A stretch of 64,000 nucleotides of DNA from Gammaproteobacteria bacterium LSUCC0096. GTDB lineage: Bacteria > Pseudomonadota > Gammaproteobacteria > Pseudomonadales > Litorivicinaceae. Below, one piece after another: positions 49,960 through 62,456 of the stretch. The position numbers were made by a program, and so were the translations under genes. The first letter of the stretch is position 1; each line of letters opens with the position of its first letter. The stretch covers positions 198,514 through 262,513 of the forward strand of contig VIEA01000001.1 of the NCBI GenBank assembly GCA_008087055.1. Reading direction: 5' to 3'. The notes under the pieces were generated by a model that was not told the origin of the DNA, searched no databases, and saw only the letters and a program-made list of their open reading frames with translations.

Positions 49960-50901
49960 TTAGCGAAACATCGCGCTGATGGATTCTTCATTACTGACGC
50001 GGCGTACAGCCTCGCCAAGTAGTTCTGCAATCGTGATGATACGGACGCGTCCGGTATCCATGATTGCAGCGGGGACCGGGATACTATCAGTAACTACCAA
50101 TTCGTCAAGCGCGCTGTCCTTTAAATTCTCAAGAGCGCGGCCTGACAGTACGGGGTGCGTACAATAAGCAACGACTTCCTTCGCGCCCTGTTCTTTCAGT
50201 GCTTTTGCCGCATTACACAACGTGCCTGCAGTATCAACGATATCGTCAACAATCAAACATGTACGACCAGAGACTTCACCGATGATATTCATGACCTCAG
50301 CTTGGTTGGCCGCAGGACGACGCTTATCGATGATCGCGAGATCACTCTCGAGTTGCTTTGCCATGGCTCGCGCGCGCACAACGCCGCCAATATCTGGTGA
50401 TACGACCACTGCATCTTTAGGTTGATTGCGCTGGATGTCATCGAGCATTACAGGAGTTGCGTAGATGTTATCTACTGCGACATCAAAGAATCCCTGGATT
50501 TGGTCTGCGTGCAAATCGACTGTTAATACACGATCAATTCCGACGCCAACCATGATGTCCGCAACCACCTTCGCTGTGATTGGTACCCGCGCTGAGCGTG
50601 GACGACGATCTTGGCGTGCGTACCCGAAATAAGGCACGACTGCAGTGATCCGCGATGCTGATGCGCGACGTAACGCGTCGCACATAACGACCAATTCCAT
50701 CAAATTATCGTTGGTCGGTGCGCAGGTTGATTGCAAGACAAAGACGTCTTGTCCGCGCACGTTTTCCACGATTTCAACGGCAATTTCACCATCAGAAAAG
50801 CGACCAACGCTGGCATTGCCAAGTGGGACTGCGAGGTAATCAGAAACTTTTTTAGATAACTCTGGTGTGGCGTTACCGGAGAACAACATCAGTTGGGCCA
50901 C
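49960..50901 (-). CDS. prs: Ribose-phosphate pyrophosphokinase
   Basis: 313 residues. [40 protein letters not shown], the metal/ribose segment [21 protein letters not shown], and the PRPP loop [13 protein letters not shown]. Makes PRPP from ribose 5-phosphate and ATP for purine, pyrimidine, His, Trp and NAD synthesis. Downstream of tRNA-Gln and ispE, the usual gammaproteobacterial order. Confidence 0.97.
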   Translation of the reverse strand: MAQLMLFSGNATPELSKKVSDYLAVPLGNASVGRFSDGEIAVEIVENVRGQDVFVLQSTCAPTNDNLMELVVMCDALRRASASRITAVVPYFGYARQDRRPRSARVPITAKVVADIMVGVGIDRVLTVDLHADQIQGFFDVAVDNIYATPVMLDDIQRNQPKDAVVVSPDIGGVVRARAMAKQLESDLAIIDKRRPAANQAEVMNIIGEVSGRTCLIVDDIVDTAGTLCNAAKALKEQGAKEVVAYCTHPVLSGRALENLKDSALDELVVTDSIPVPAAIMDTGRVRIITIAELLGEAVRRVSNEESISAMFR

Positions 50902-50934
50902 AGGTGACTCCTTGAGCGTCGAGCGGTTTGAAAA

Positions 50935-51010
50935 TGGCTGGGGTGGTAGGATTCGAACCTACGAATGGCGGGATCAAAACCCGCTGCCTTAACCACTTGG
51001 CCACACCCCA
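50935..51010 (-). tRNA. tRNA-Gln (TTG)
   Basis: 76 bases with encoded CCA. Acceptor TGGGGTG/CACCCCA-type pairing (first pair U-A, as in bacterial tRNA-Gln), anticodon loop TTTTGAT within GCGGG/CCCGC, and T arm GTAGGTTCGAATCCTAC. Lies between ispE and prs as in many gammaproteobacteria. No copies of its 3' end are seen elsewhere in the window. Confidence 0.95.
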
Positions 51011-51011
51011 G

Positions 51012-51881
51012 TTACGCGTTAGCGCCGCAAGTATACAACATTGATTGATTGCTCAGGAGGCTAACTTTCGCGTCAGCAAGATCTCCAATGATCTCATCTG
51101 CTGACTGGTTGTTAACCGGATCGACCACAAACACGCATCCGCCTGTTCCGGTGAGTCTCGGCTCTCCAAATACCTGCATTTGATTGATTAGCCGATCAAT
51201 AGCCGGGTGAATCTCTCGAACAAGTATTTCGCAATCGTTGTGCGTTGTATCCAACTGCGAGGCGCGGATTCTGCAAGATGGGGTATCTCGTGTCAACTTT
51301 GGATGTTGGAAAATAGCTTGAGTCGATACATGAATATTTGGATTGGCAATTAAAACGTGTTTGCCAGGCCAATCGATTTGCTCAAACTCTTCGCCAACTC
51401 CTGATGCGAAACAACTTCTGCCATAGATAAAGACGGGAATATCTGCGCCAAGACCCAATCCGAGTGCTTGTAGCTGCTCGCTTGTGTGATCCAGCTTAAA
51501 AATTTCGTTGAGTGCGACAAGTGTTGTGGCGGCATCAGAGGAGCCACCACCGAGCCCCCCTCCGGTCGGTAGATTTTTTTCGATCAAAATCTCGACGCCA
51601 TACTGCGTCGAATGAAGTAGTTGAGAGGCTGCTTGATAAACTAAGTTGTCGACTCCCAGCATCATCGGGTCTTCAAGAATCTGGATGCCCGGGGTGTCTG
51701 TAATTCGAAAGTGGATCCAGTCACACCAATCCACGAATTGAAAACCTGTTTCAAGCAAATGGTAGCCATCTTCACGGCGACCAACGATGTGCAGGAAACG
51801 ATTGATCTTTGCAGGAGCTGCGGCTCGGTAACCGCCCTCAAGTACATCCGAGGGATGAATTACTGAACGATTGCCTGCCAT
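51012..51881 (-). CDS. ispE: 4-diphosphocytidyl-2-C-methyl-D-erythritol kinase
   Basis: 289 residues. GHMP kinase motifs: AAPAKINRFLHIVGRREDGY near the start, the ATP loop PTGGGLGGGSSDAATTLVAL, and RLTGTGGCVFVV near the end. Phosphorylates CDP-ME in the MEP isoprenoid pathway. Overlaps lolB by 22 bases. Confidence 0.96.
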   Translation of the reverse strand: MAGNRSVIHPSDVLEGGYRAAAPAKINRFLHIVGRREDGYHLLETGFQFVDWCDWIHFRITDTPGIQILEDPMMLGVDNLVYQAASQLLHSTQYGVEILIEKNLPTGGGLGGGSSDAATTLVALNEIFKLDHTSEQLQALGLGLGADIPVFIYGRSCFASGVGEEFEQIDWPGKHVLIANPNIHVSTQAIFQHPKLTRDTPSCRIRASQLDTTHNDCEILVREIHPAIDRLINQMQVFGEPRLTGTGGCVFVVDPVNNQSADEIIGDLADAKVSLLSNQSMLYTCGANA

Positions 51882-52462
51882 TCCGTACTGGCCCAGCGGA
51901 TTTCAATTTCGCCACGAGTTGCTGTTAGGCGACGCGGAACTTCGAAGCGATGCGAGCCCGATTCGATTGAGATGTTACCGTTGTAGGCGAGTTTCCAGCC
52001 GTCTTGAGACAGTTCTGTGATACGGCCTTCACCGTCTTTTTCGACGGACTCAAGCGGGAGATCTGGGGCATCAAGACCTCGCACCCAAAATCTGAGCGCA
52101 TTGACCGGGAGTGAAATATCCATGACGTCTTTGAATAAAGTGTCAGCGTCTTTGGCGACGGTTTCTCGATCGTCGGTTTTCAGTCGTGCTTCGGAATCCG
52201 TCATGGTGAGTTGTGCAACAACCGATCCTGTTGGAGAAAGAACGTCAAGTCGCTCTTCATCTGGATTTAAAATCCAGCGAATACTTCCTGATTCGGTGCC
52301 ATCTTTGCTTGATACAGAAAACTTTGCGGTGAGATCCCACTGAGTCAACTGATCGGCTGGCAAAAACGTCAAAACCTCAGCATCGTCATCAGACGACCAA
52401 GGCATTAATGAGCAGCCGGCCAAAGTAAGGCTTAAGGATAGAGTGAGTAAAAAATGCTTCAC
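51860..52462 (-). CDS. lolB: Outer membrane lipoprotein receptor LolB
   Basis: 200 residues with lipoprotein signal ending LTLAGCSLMP. The body is the LolB open barrel (QWDLTAKFSVSSKDGTESGSIRWI, PLNALRFWVRG-type segment here LPVNALRFWVRGLDAP). Anchors incoming lipoproteins in the outer membrane. Overlaps the TPR gene by 4 bases and ispE by 22. Confidence 0.93.
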   Translation of the reverse strand: MKHFLLTLSLSLTLAGCSLMPWSSDDDAEVLTFLPADQLTQWDLTAKFSVSSKDGTESGSIRWILNPDEERLDVLSPTGSVVAQLTMTDSEARLKTDDRETVAKDADTLFKDVMDISLPVNALRFWVRGLDAPDLPLESVEKDGEGRITELSQDGWKLAYNGNISIESGSHRFEVPRRLTATRGEIEIRWASTEWQAIVQ

Positions 52463-54177
52463 GAGTGAGTTAACCGTTGTATCGTGGCGCGAATCTTGTC
52501 ACTTTCTGGGTTGGATTCATAGCCCACCTCCCAAATTTCTCGCGCCTCTTGCTGCCTTCCCAACAACCAAAGCAGTTCTCCGTAATGGGCCGCTATTTCA
52601 TGGTCCTTGCTTTTTTCCCAGGCCTTTATGAAGTAGGGTTCAGCATCTTCAAAGCGGCCGAGTTTTAAAAGGACCCAGCCCATAGAATCGAGAATGGCTG
52701 CTGATTCTGGCTTTTGCTCCAGCGCTTTTTCGATCAAAACCAATGCTTCCTGATACCGATCTGTTCGGTCGGCCAACGTGTATCCGAGCGCATTCATCGC
52801 ATCGGGGTCATTGGGTTTTAAATCCAGAATTTTCCGCAGATCGATTTCGGCATCATCAATATCGCCCAGTTGCTCGAACGCGAGTGCGCGGGTGTATAAA
52901 ATCTCAATATTTTCGGGTTCTCTCGAGAGTGCTTCTGTCAGCACAGGAATGGCGTTACTCGCCATATTATTTGCGGTCTGAAATTGTGCTTCTGCGAGAT
53001 ACAGCTGGTGCTTGAATTCGGGGAATAACAGTCGCGCTTCTGAAAACCAACGGTGGGCTTGATCGGGGTTATTTTGGCCCATTGCGAGATTCGCAAGTTG
53101 CTTTCTTGCCTCGACTACAAGCTCGCCACGTTCAACGCGTAAAAAACGGTCGATAGCGAGATCGATTTGGTTTCTTTGAACAGCGACCTCGCCCAAATGA
53201 TAATACGCATTGGAGCGATACTGCTCTGACGCTAAGAGCGACTTAAGCTGCGCTTCCGCTGCATCAAAATTGTCAGACTGCATCTCAATAAGGCCAAGCG
53301 TTAGCAGATCTTGATAACGGGTTTGATCCTCGTTGATGACAGCGCGAAGGATACTTAGCGCTTTATCGTTATCGCCCTCAAGCCCATGCCATCGTGCGAG
53401 CTGAGCACGAATATTCAGGTCACTTGCGACCTCCGGAAATTGATCAATAAACCGAATCGCTGCTGGTCGATCAGGAAGTTCAAGGCGCGCCCTAAATAGA
53501 ACCACGTTAGCAGTGGGCTGATTGCTGCTTAACCAAAGATCGAGCCATTCCGTTCCAGATGGTTCATCCGTGCGGTTTTTCGCTTCGGTCACCACCATTG
53601 CGAGCGAGCCATTATCGAAGCGACTCGCAACGCGTGTGAGTACATTAAGAAAATCGTTTTGTTGCTCCGATGACAAACCCGCCCAAAAACTTGCAAACCA
53701 ATGGGCGCGGTATTCAGGCTCTAACGTCAGAAGCTGCGTGAGCGAGCTTTCAAGGGCCTCAAGGCGACTTTTCTCTGCGGCGAAGATGAGGGAGGCTTCA
53801 AGCGCTCCGCGTGATTCTGGATCCACAAGACTCCAGCGTGTGAGTGCATCTTCAATTTGTTGGTCCGATCCAACTTGTCGCGCTAAAAATGCGGCACGTT
53901 CAGCGACTTCAATATTTGCACTCTGTTGTGATGCTTTGAGATAGAGCGTTAAGGCAGCCTCTGCGTTGCCACGGGTGAGTTCGGCCTCTGCAAGTAAGAT
54001 CAGTCCTGAGGGGGTTTGGATGTCACGTTGAGGCCGTTCGACGATGGTTTCGTTCGAATCCGATGTCGGATCTTTTGAAATCAGGGTGCCAGCCGGTTGG
54101 CACCCTGCTAGCGTAAGTAAGACCAAGAGAGCGCAAGCTCTGCTACAATCCGGCCACTGTTTTGATTTGGGTTTCAT
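52459..54177 (-). CDS. Large TPR-repeat lipoprotein
   Basis: 572 residues. Signal with lipobox LLTLAGC. Many tetratricopeptide units, clearest from about residue 300 to 560 (for example YYHLGEVAVQRNQIDLAIDR, NALGYTLADRTDRYQEALVL, DSMGWVLLKLGRFEDAEPYF). Such proteins upstream of lolB are common in gammaproteobacteria and are thought to act as outer-membrane assembly scaffolds; no enzyme activity is expected. Divergent from hemA with only 10 bases between starts. Confidence 0.85.
   Translation of the reverse strand: MKPKSKQWPDCSRACALLVLLTLAGCQPAGTLISKDPTSDSNETIVERPQRDIQTPSGLILLAEAELTRGNAEAALTLYLKASQQSANIEVAERAAFLARQVGSDQQIEDALTRWSLVDPESRGALEASLIFAAEKSRLEALESSLTQLLTLEPEYRAHWFASFWAGLSSEQQNDFLNVLTRVASRFDNGSLAMVVTEAKNRTDEPSGTEWLDLWLSSNQPTANVVLFRARLELPDRPAAIRFIDQFPEVASDLNIRAQLARWHGLEGDNDKALSILRAVINEDQTRYQDLLTLGLIEMQSDNFDAAEAQLKSLLASEQYRSNAYYHLGEVAVQRNQIDLAIDRFLRVERGELVVEARKQLANLAMGQNNPDQAHRWFSEARLLFPEFKHQLYLAEAQFQTANNMASNAIPVLTEALSREPENIEILYTRALAFEQLGDIDDAEIDLRKILDLKPNDPDAMNALGYTLADRTDRYQEALVLIEKALEQKPESAAILDSMGWVLLKLGRFEDAEPYFIKAWEKSKDHEIAAHYGELLWLLGRQQEAREIWEVGYESNPESDKIRATIQRLTHS
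54141..54149 (+). promoter_or_regulatory. Candidate extended -10 promoter of hemA
   Basis: TGCTACAAT has the TGn extension directly before TACAAT, placing a start near 54156 and a leader of about 32 bases before the hemA ATG. It lies inside the 5' coding part of the divergent TPR gene. No good -35 is seen, as expected of extended -10 promoters. Confidence 0.45.
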
Positions 54178-54187
54178 CTGTTTCTAA

Positions 54188-55459
54188 ATGGCTCTTCTAA
54201 CTCTTGGGCTTAACCATACCACGGCGCCAGTGGAACTGCGTGAGCAGGTTGCATTTGATGCGTCGCGCCTGCCTGATGCGTTGGCGCAGTTGACGCAGCA
54301 ATTTCCTGGTGTCCGGGAGGGTGCGATCTTATCGACATGCAATCGGACAGAGCTATTTTTAGCCATTGATGGCGACGATGAACCTGATATCGTGCGCTGG
54401 CTTGCGGGCTTTCATGCAGTTGATGCTGATGCGCTTGCTCCACATATCTATGCGTTTAAAGATCTAAAAGCTGCCCAACACATGATGCGAGTGGCATCTG
54501 GCCTTGATTCGTTGGTATTGGGTGAACCGCAAATTCTCGGGCAGTTTAAGGATGCGATTCGCACGGCTCGTGATGCGCTCACATGCGGTACTGAACTCGA
54601 ACAGGCATTCTCTAGAGTGTTGTCTACCGCAAAACGTGTGCGCACTGAGACAGCGATTGGTCGTAATCCGGTTTCAGTTGCCTATGCCTCAGTTAATTTG
54701 GCGAGCCGTATATTTTCTGATCTTTCCTCATGCAAAGTCGTATTGGTCGGGGCTGGAGAAACGATTCAGCTTGTTGCAGAACACCTGAATGGCCAGGGTG
54801 TTCACGGGATTGATGTAGTGAACCGCACGCTTGCCAATGCCGAAATTTTGGCTGCGTCCATTGATGGGTTTGCTTGGCCACTGACCGAATTAGGCGAACG
54901 AATTCAGCATGCCGATATTGTGATCGCATCAACTGGGGCTCCGGTGCATGTGCTGGGTAAGGGAATGGTTGAGCGTGCACAAAAAGTGAGACGTCAAAAA
55001 CCGATGTTCATGGTGGATCTGGCCGTGCCGCGAGATATTGAGCCAGAGGTCGGTGAGATCGACTCGGTGTATTTGTACACGGTTGACGATTTGCAAGCGG
55101 TAGTCGAAGAGGGGCTTGAACAGCGTCAAGAAGCTGCGCGTCAAGCGGAGCAATTGATCAAAGATGCGCTTGATGATTGGCAGCGTGAGATCAGAGGGTA
55201 CCGCGCAGTTGACACGATTAAGCAATTGAGAGACAGCACGCAGGAGTTGTCTGAACACGAATTGGCTAGGGCTATCAAAGCGCTTGAGTCTGGTAAGCCA
55301 GCTGATGAAGTACTTCAGCAACTGAGCCGTAATTTAACCAATAAGTTTTTGCATGCGCCGACTGTGGCCTTGCGAAGTGCTGCAGAGCAGGGTGATTTAT
55401 CGCTGATTGAAGCAACCCATCGGCTCTTTACGATAGATGATATTGAGGATTTGGATTGA
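54188..55459 (+). CDS. hemA: Glutamyl-tRNA reductase
   Basis: 423 residues. Catalytic Cys51 in [24 protein letters not shown] at the start, [25 protein letters not shown]-domain [17 protein letters not shown], and the C-terminal dimerisation helices. First step of tetrapyrrole synthesis from Glu-tRNA. The operon hemA-prfA-prmC-moeB is classical. Confidence 0.97.
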   Translation: MALLTLGLNHTTAPVELREQVAFDASRLPDALAQLTQQFPGVREGAILSTCNRTELFLAIDGDDEPDIVRWLAGFHAVDADALAPHIYAFKDLKAAQHMMRVASGLDSLVLGEPQILGQFKDAIRTARDALTCGTELEQAFSRVLSTAKRVRTETAIGRNPVSVAYASVNLASRIFSDLSSCKVVLVGAGETIQLVAEHLNGQGVHGIDVVNRTLANAEILAASIDGFAWPLTELGERIQHADIVIASTGAPVHVLGKGMVERAQKVRRQKPMFMVDLAVPRDIEPEVGEIDSVYLYTVDDLQAVVEEGLEQRQEAARQAEQLIKDALDDWQREIRGYRAVDTIKQLRDSTQELSEHELARAIKALESGKPADEVLQQLSRNLTNKFLHAPTVALRSAAEQGDLSLIEATHRLFTIDDIEDLD

Positions 55460-56544
55460 AACCATCCCTGTTGAATCGATTGGACCAATTGGTTGATCGA
55501 CATGAAGAACTTGCAGCTTTGTTATCTGATCCAGAAGTGATCGGTAATCAGACCCAGTTTGTCGCGTTTTCTCAGGAATACAGTGATATTGAGCCGGTTG
55601 TTCAATTGGTTCAAAAACGTCGGTTACTGAGTGCAGATCTCGTTGAGCTTGAAAGCTATCTCAGTGGTGATGATGCGGATATGAAAGAGCTCGCTGAGAG
55701 CGAGTTACCGAATATTCGCGAAGAATTAGAATCTCTCGAATCTCAATTACAAGTCGCGCTTATCCCCAAAGATCCAGCTGATTCTCGCAGTGCATTTGTT
55801 GAAGTTCGAGCAGGGACTGGCGGTGATGAAGCAGCGCTTTTTGCGGGTGATTTGGCACGGATGTATCTGAAATTTGCTGAAACACAAGGGTGGAAAACAG
55901 AGGTCCTGTCTGAATCCAAAGCGGAGCTGGGCGGCTATAAAGAAATCATCATAAAAGTTGCTGGTGATCGGGTGTATGGTCGTTTGAAGTTTGAATCAGG
56001 CGCGCATCGCGTGCAGCGTGTCCCGGCGACAGAGTCTCAAGGACGCATCCATACTTCAGCATGCACTGTCGCTGTCATGGCTGAAGCTGATCCGATGGCA
56101 GATACCACCATTGATACCAAAGACCTGCGTATCGATACCTTCCGTGCCAGCGGAGCTGGTGGTCAGCACGTGAACAAAACAGACTCTGCGATCCGTATTA
56201 CCCATATCCCGACCGGCGTTGTGGTGGAGTGTCAGGATGAACGCTCACAGCACAAAAATAAAGCGCGTGCGTTAAGTCTGTTGCAGGCTCGACTAGAAGA
56301 CGCAGCGCGCCAAGAACAACAGGCAAAAGAAGCGAGTGAGCGGAAGTCGCTGGTTGGATCCGGCGACCGTTCTGAACGTATTCGAACCTATAACTTCCCA
56401 CAAGGGCGTGTCACGGATCATCGGATTAACCTCACGTTGTATCGATTGGATGAGATGATGGATGGTGCCTGTCAGATGATCATTGATCCGCTTGTTCAGG
56501 AATATCAAGCCGAGCTCTTGGCGGGCCTTGATACGGGCGCATGA
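55456..56544 (+). CDS. prfA: Peptide chain release factor 1
   Basis: 362 residues from a TTG at 55456 overlapping the hemA TGA (TTGA). RF1 tripeptide PAT in [15 protein letters not shown] for UAG/UAA recognition and the catalytic GGQ in [20 protein letters not shown]. The TTG start is unusual for prfA but the alignment of the N terminus ([20 protein letters not shown]) leaves no other choice. RF1 would also compete at the amber codon in the cytochrome c' gene. Confidence 0.96.
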   Translation: MKPSLLNRLDQLVDRHEELAALLSDPEVIGNQTQFVAFSQEYSDIEPVVQLVQKRRLLSADLVELESYLSGDDADMKELAESELPNIREELESLESQLQVALIPKDPADSRSAFVEVRAGTGGDEAALFAGDLARMYLKFAETQGWKTEVLSESKAELGGYKEIIIKVAGDRVYGRLKFESGAHRVQRVPATESQGRIHTSACTVAVMAEADPMADTTIDTKDLRIDTFRASGAGGQHVNKTDSAIRITHIPTGVVVECQDERSQHKNKARALSLLQARLEDAARQEQQAKEASERKSLVGSGDRSERIRTYNFPQGRVTDHRINLTLYRLDEMMDGACQMIIDPLVQEYQAELLAGLDTGA

Positions 56545-57359
56545 CGCTCGCAGAATTACTCCGCTCAGAACGCGTTCGTTTGGCCAAATGGACCCATAGC
56601 GAGCAACAGTTGGTCTGCTCTGAGGTGCTTGGCTTATCACTCACCCAGCAAATTCTCTCGGCAGAAACCCCGATTGCTGATCATGTAGTCGAGCAGATTT
56701 TCGATGTTGCGCAACGATCGGCCGCCGGTGAGCCTTTGGCTTACATTCTTGGGGTGAGTTATTTCGATGGATTAAGGCTCACAATTGATTCCCAAGTCCT
56801 GATACCGAGACCTGACACCGAAACTCTGGTCGAGGTTGCTTCGGCGTTGATTTCAGATGGCGGTATACAATTGATTCACGATCTCTGCACGGGCTCTGGT
56901 GCTGTGGCTCTTGCGATTAAAGCTCGGCATCCTCAGTGCACAGTGACCTCAAGTGATCTGTCAGACCATGCGGTTCGTTGTGCAGTCCATAATGCAACTG
57001 CCCTGCAGTTGGACGTGGAGTGCACACAGGCTGACCTATTTGAGGGACTCTCTGTTTTTCAGTTGGTAACCGCAAATCCACCTTATATTGCCCATGATGA
57101 TCCGGAAGTGGATGCTGATGTGGTGTCTCATGAACCAGCAATGGCGCTTTTTGCAGAGAATAGCGGTTTGTCTTTGATTGAGCGGATCTTAACGGATGCT
57201 CCGGCGCATTTGGTTGACGGTGGCGTGCTGTGCCTTGAGCATGGTCATCGTCAGGCCCATGATGTGAGAAAGCTTGCGATCGATATGGGTTGGCAGTCAG
57301 TTCAGACACACCAAGATCTTGCAGGCAGAGATCGCGTGACGAGGATGCAAAGACCATGA
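56541..57359 (+). CDS. prmC: Release factor glutamine methyltransferase
   Basis: 272 residues. SAM-binding [20 protein letters not shown] and the Asn-Pro-Pro-Tyr active site in [21 protein letters not shown]-terminal helical domain with [20 protein letters not shown]. Methylates the GGQ glutamine of RF1 and RF2. ATG overlaps the prfA stop (ATGA). Confidence 0.96.
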   Translation: MTLAELLRSERVRLAKWTHSEQQLVCSEVLGLSLTQQILSAETPIADHVVEQIFDVAQRSAAGEPLAYILGVSYFDGLRLTIDSQVLIPRPDTETLVEVASALISDGGIQLIHDLCTGSGAVALAIKARHPQCTVTSSDLSDHAVRCAVHNATALQLDVECTQADLFEGLSVFQLVTANPPYIAHDDPEVDADVVSHEPAMALFAENSGLSLIERILTDAPAHLVDGGVLCLEHGHRQAHDVRKLAIDMGWQSVQTHQDLAGRDRVTRMQRP

Positions 57360-58105
57360 TGATAGATTCAGAACTACTGCATTACGCGAGACAGATTCTC
57401 CTGTCGGATGTCGATGTGGATGGTCAGGAGCGGTTGAAACAATCTCATGTTGTGGTTCTCGGTCTCGGCGGTCTCGGGAGTCCGTTAGCGTTGTATCTTG
57501 GAGCTGCTGGCGTCGGTCGATTAACACTTGTTGATGGTGATACGGTCGATGAAACCAATCTGCATCGTCAGGTCATCCATAGTCAAAAGAGCCTTGGCCA
57601 ATTGAAAGTGGACTCTGCAAAAGAACGAATCCTTGGAATCAACCCTTGGATCGAGATCGATGTCATTGGCGCGCACGCAGATGATCAGAATGTCGATGAT
57701 GCAGTCTCAGGCGCCCAATGTATCGCTGATTGCACCGACCGGTTTGCGACTCGGTTTTTAGCCAATCGTTTGGCTCTAAAGCATCAGGTGCCGACAGTCT
57801 CTGCGGCAGCATTGGGAGTTGAGGGGCAGCTCACAACGATCGATCCTCGTGATTCGGGTAATCCGTGTTATGCCTGCCTGATACCAGATGTTCCAGAAGT
57901 CGAACCGACTTGCGCAGAAACAGGAGTCTTGGGTCCTGTGGTCGGAACGTTAGGCACGTTACAAGCTATTGAGGTGTTGGGTGTTTTGCTTGGATGGTCT
58001 GATCGCTTAGTCGGTCGACTGACGCGGTTTAATGCAAAGACGATGGAATGGAAGTCCTTCCGTTACCGGAAGGACCCCGCTTGCCCAGTGTGCGGATCAG
58101 CCTGA
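57356..58105 (+). CDS. moeB: MoeB/ThiF/HesA family sulfur-carrier adenylyltransferase
   Basis: 249 residues from the ATG at 57356 overlapping the prmC stop; a start at 57290 would lie in prmC. Adenylylation core [37 protein letters not shown], and two zinc CxxC pairs in CYACLIPD and CPVCGSA. Activates the C-terminal Gly-Gly of MoaD (or ThiS). Position after prmC favours MoeB. Convergent with gatB, overlapping by 9 bases. Confidence 0.9.
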   Translation: MMIDSELLHYARQILLSDVDVDGQERLKQSHVVVLGLGGLGSPLALYLGAAGVGRLTLVDGDTVDETNLHRQVIHSQKSLGQLKVDSAKERILGINPWIEIDVIGAHADDQNVDDAVSGAQCIADCTDRFATRFLANRLALKHQVPTVSAAALGVEGQLTTIDPRDSGNPCYACLIPDVPEVEPTCAETGVLGPVVGTLGTLQAIEVLGVLLGWSDRLVGRLTRFNAKTMEWKSFRYRKDPACPVCGSA

Positions 58106-59539
58106 GAGCTTTGTGCTCAAAATTTGATTCACAGCCTGGGGGTTCGCTTTTCCCTGTGACTTTTTCATGACTTGGCCTACAAAGAATCCAAGCATCTTGC
58201 CCTGTTTATCTTCTGGGGCTGCACGGTAGTTGGCGACTTGATCTGGATTCTCGGCAATCACCTCGTCGACGATTGCCTCAATTGCTCCGGTGTCAGTGAC
58301 TTGAACGAGTCCTTTAGACTCGATGATTACATCCACCTCACCTTCGTTGGCTAACAACGCCTCAAAGACAGTTTTTGCTGTCTTTGAATTGAGTGTATTG
58401 TCTTTAATTCGAGCGATGAGCTCGGACAATTGTTTTGCCGTCACTGCAAAGTCAGTGATTGAGTCGCCTGTTTGATTGAGTTCGGCTAACACGCTGCCCA
58501 TGACCCAATTGGCAGCAAGCTTGCCTTCTCCAGATGTATTCGCAACTTCAGCAAAGTAATCAGCAACGTCACGATCAGCAACTAATACCCCGGCGTCATA
58601 GTCAGTGATTCCATATTCACTGATATATCGCGCTTTTCGTGCCGCAGGAAGCTCTGGTAGTGCATCACGACATGCACTGATGAAACTGTCATCTAGGACG
58701 ACGGGCAACAAGTCAGGATCCGGGAAGTAACGATAGTCGTTGGCTTCTTCTTTTGAACGCATCGAGCGTGTTTCGTCTTTATCTGGATCATAGAGACGAG
58801 TTTCTTGGACCACTCGACCGCCATCTTCCAAAATTTCAATCTGACGATTGATCTCAGTATTGATCGCTTTTTCCACAAAACGGAACGAGTTCACATTCTT
58901 GATTTCTGTGCGAGTGCCGAGTGTGTCAGATCCTTTCGGTCGAATTGAGACGTTACAGTCACAGCGCATCGACCCTTCGGCCATGTTGCCATCAGAGATG
59001 TCGAGATAGCGGATGATTGAGTGAATCACCTTGAGATAGGCAACAGCTTCTTTTGCTGAGCGCAATTCAGGCTCAGAGACGATTTCTAAAAGAGGCGTGC
59101 CAGCTCGGTTGAGGTCGACACCAGTCATCCCATCAAAAGCATCATGAACACTTTTGCCAGCATCTTCTTCAAGGTGCGCACGCGTGACATTGATTGTTTT
59201 TGTGGTGCCGTCGTCGAGACTGATCGTCACGCGACCAGGGCCTACAATCGGTTTTTCAAATTGACTGATTTGGTAACCCTTCGGAAGGTCTGGGTAAAAG
59301 TAGTTCTTCCGGTCGAAAATCGATTCCTGTCCAATTTCCGCGTCGATCGCGAGACCAAATTTAACGGCCATTTCAAATGCTTTCGCATTAGGAACAGGTA
59401 GTACGCCAGGCATCCCCAGATCAATAAGCGATGCCTGAGTGTTTGGTTCGGCACCAAAGTGTGTCGATGATCCAGAGAAGATTTTAGACTCTGTCGAGAG
59501 TTGAACGTGAACTTCGAGTCCAATCACTGCTTCATACAT
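58097..59539 (-). CDS. gatB: Asp-tRNA(Asn)/Glu-tRNA(Gln) amidotransferase subunit B
   Basis: 480 residues from the ATG at 59539, nine bases after GGAGG; an upstream GTG is closer to that site but less likely. [51 protein letters not shown] with zinc-type cysteines, and a C-terminal YqeY-like tail. Binds the misacylated tRNA and ammonia channel. The tRNA-Gln gene in this window would be charged via this route if GlnRS is absent; that cannot be judged here. Confidence 0.96.
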   Translation of the reverse strand: MYEAVIGLEVHVQLSTESKIFSGSSTHFGAEPNTQASLIDLGMPGVLPVPNAKAFEMAVKFGLAIDAEIGQESIFDRKNYFYPDLPKGYQISQFEKPIVGPGRVTISLDDGTTKTINVTRAHLEEDAGKSVHDAFDGMTGVDLNRAGTPLLEIVSEPELRSAKEAVAYLKVIHSIIRYLDISDGNMAEGSMRCDCNVSIRPKGSDTLGTRTEIKNVNSFRFVEKAINTEINRQIEILEDGGRVVQETRLYDPDKDETRSMRSKEEANDYRYFPDPDLLPVVLDDSFISACRDALPELPAARKARYISEYGITDYDAGVLVADRDVADYFAEVANTSGEGKLAANWVMGSVLAELNQTGDSITDFAVTAKQLSELIARIKDNTLNSKTAKTVFEALLANEGEVDVIIESKGLVQVTDTGAIEAIVDEVIAENPDQVANYRAAPEDKQGKMLGFFVGQVMKKSQGKANPQAVNQILSTKLSG

Positions 59540-59540
59540 G

Positions 59541-61001
59541 TTACACACCCTCCGGACGCAACGTATGCCAATCAGTTACCGTTTGAACTTGGTGCGCCGC
59601 ATTCAAAATCACGTTTTCACCAAAAGCTCGCCCTGTGAGCTGATATCCCGTCGGTAGACCATTAATCAGTGGCGCTTGGAACGATCCGCCAGGTAATCCA
59701 GCCATATTAGTCGCAACTGTATAAATATCTTCGAGATACATGGCGACTGGATCTGCTGTTTTTTCACCAAGCACAAATGCTGTGGATGGGGTTGTAGGAC
59801 CAAACAGCAGATCACAGGTGCCCAGGGCGCGATTGAAATCATCGCGTATGAGTCGTCGGATCTGCTGTGCTTTTTTGTAATAGGCATCGTAGTAGCCTTC
59901 AGACAATGCATAGGTCCCAATCAAAATCCGACGCTTCACTTCACTGCCGAATCCGTCTCCGCGGGATCGCTCATAGAGATCCATCAAGTCACTCGGGCTG
60001 TCTGCACGATAACCAAAACGCACGCCATCAAATCGAGATAAGTTCGAACTCGCTTCCGCTGGGGCGATGACGTAGTAGGCTGGAATCGATTCAGCGACAT
60101 GCTCGAGAGACACCTCGGTTGTAGTTGCGCCGAGAGACTTCAGTACGTCGAGAACTTCATTCATCGCTTGGCGCATTGCGCTATCCAAGCGGTCATCAAA
60201 GAACTGTTTTGGAATCCCAATGACTTTACCTTTGAGTGAGTCATTGAGTGTTTGAGTGTAATCAGGAACTGGCTGATCTGCTGATGTTGAATCACGTGAG
60301 TCATGGCCTGCTATCAATCCAAGTCCGTGTGCAATGTCTTCAGCAGTGTGTGCGATCAGCCCGCCCTGGTCTAAGCTTGATGCGTAAGCAATCATGCCAA
60401 AACGACTGACGCGCCCATAGGTTGGCTTCAGTCCGGATGTTCCTGTAAAGGCTGCCGGCTGACGAATCGAGCCGCCGGTATCAGTCGCTGTTGCCAGTGG
60501 TGTTAAATTTGCAGCCACAGCAGCTGCAGAGCCGCCTGAGCTGCCGCCTGGAACGCGGGCCGTATCCCATGGATTTTTCACCGGGCCGTAATATGAATTT
60601 TCATTTGATGAACCCATCGCAAACTCGTCCATATTGAGCTTGCCAAGTGAGACGAGTCCCGCGTTTTTGCACTGACTGACGACTTGTGCGTCATAGGGAG
60701 CGACAAAGTTTGATAAAATTTTTGAACCGCACGTGGTTAATGTGCCATCTGTGCAGAACAAATCCTTGTGCGCGATCGGAAGCCCCGTGTATGGAGTTCC
60801 TGATCCCTTACTAATCAAAGCGTCAGCATCTTTTGCAGCTTGCATGGCTTCATCATGCGTGATGGTAATGAACGCATTCAATGTTGGATTCAATGCGTCG
60901 ATACGATCAAGAAATGCGCTGGTGATTTCAATACTCGACAATGAGCGCTCGTCGAGCGCCTTCTTAAGCTCAGAAAACGACAGGTCGGTAATATGACTCA
61001 T
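59541..61001 (-). CDS. gatA: Asp-tRNA(Asn)/Glu-tRNA(Gln) amidotransferase subunit A
   Basis: 486 residues, amidase signature family. Ser-cisSer-Lys triad: Lys in [14 protein letters not shown], and the two Ser in [13 protein letters not shown] and [16 protein letters not shown]. Hydrolyses glutamine to supply ammonia. One base separates its stop from the gatB ATG, and it overlaps the gatC end by 4 bases. Confidence 0.97.
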   Translation of the reverse strand: MSHITDLSFSELKKALDERSLSSIEITSAFLDRIDALNPTLNAFITITHDEAMQAAKDADALISKGSGTPYTGLPIAHKDLFCTDGTLTTCGSKILSNFVAPYDAQVVSQCKNAGLVSLGKLNMDEFAMGSSNENSYYGPVKNPWDTARVPGGSSGGSAAAVAANLTPLATATDTGGSIRQPAAFTGTSGLKPTYGRVSRFGMIAYASSLDQGGLIAHTAEDIAHGLGLIAGHDSRDSTSADQPVPDYTQTLNDSLKGKVIGIPKQFFDDRLDSAMRQAMNEVLDVLKSLGATTTEVSLEHVAESIPAYYVIAPAEASSNLSRFDGVRFGYRADSPSDLMDLYERSRGDGFGSEVKRRILIGTYALSEGYYDAYYKKAQQIRRLIRDDFNRALGTCDLLFGPTTPSTAFVLGEKTADPVAMYLEDIYTVATNMAGLPGGSFQAPLINGLPTGYQLTGRAFGENVILNAAHQVQTVTDWHTLRPEGV

Positions 61002-61285
61002 TCCACAACCCTCGGCACGAGATAGAGGCCAGCCTCGGCTTGAGGTGCGATGGCCTGAAACTTATCGCGTTGGTTGTTTTCAGTCACAGCGTCAGCGCGC
61101 AAGGTTTGCTTTAATTCCAAAGGATGGGCGAGAGGCGCAACGCCATTTGTATCGATTTGTTGCATTTGATCAACTAATCCAAGGATTGAATTAAGTTGCG
61201 TCAGAGTCTCGGTTGTTTCGGCCTCTGTGAGCCCTAATCGCGCGAGTTTAGCCGCGCGTTTGACGTCATCGCTGGTCAGCGACAT
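60998..61285 (-). CDS. gatC: Asp-tRNA(Asn)/Glu-tRNA(Gln) amidotransferase subunit C
   Basis: 95 residues from the ATG at 61285, chosen because GGAG lies six bases upstream; an ATG at 61300 precedes that site. [41 protein letters not shown] and [12 protein letters not shown] are GatC hallmarks. Small stabilising belt around GatAB. Divergent from mreB across about 120 bases, in which no certain promoter is recognised. Confidence 0.94.
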   Translation of the reverse strand: MSLTSDDVKRAAKLARLGLTEAETTETLTQLNSILGLVDQMQQIDTNGVAPLAHPLELKQTLRADAVTENNQRDKFQAIAPQAEAGLYLVPRVVE

Positions 61286-61392
61286 AGGTTTCTCCGTCAT
61301 TGAAAGTCATATTTAAAAGAGCGCATGCTAGCATAAGGCTTCAGTATAGAGGTCGGGTCAGCTAAACTCCCATTTTTATTGCGCACGCCTAA

Positions 61393-62445
<1,053 letters not shown>

Positions 62446-62456
62446 GAGTTAACGGC

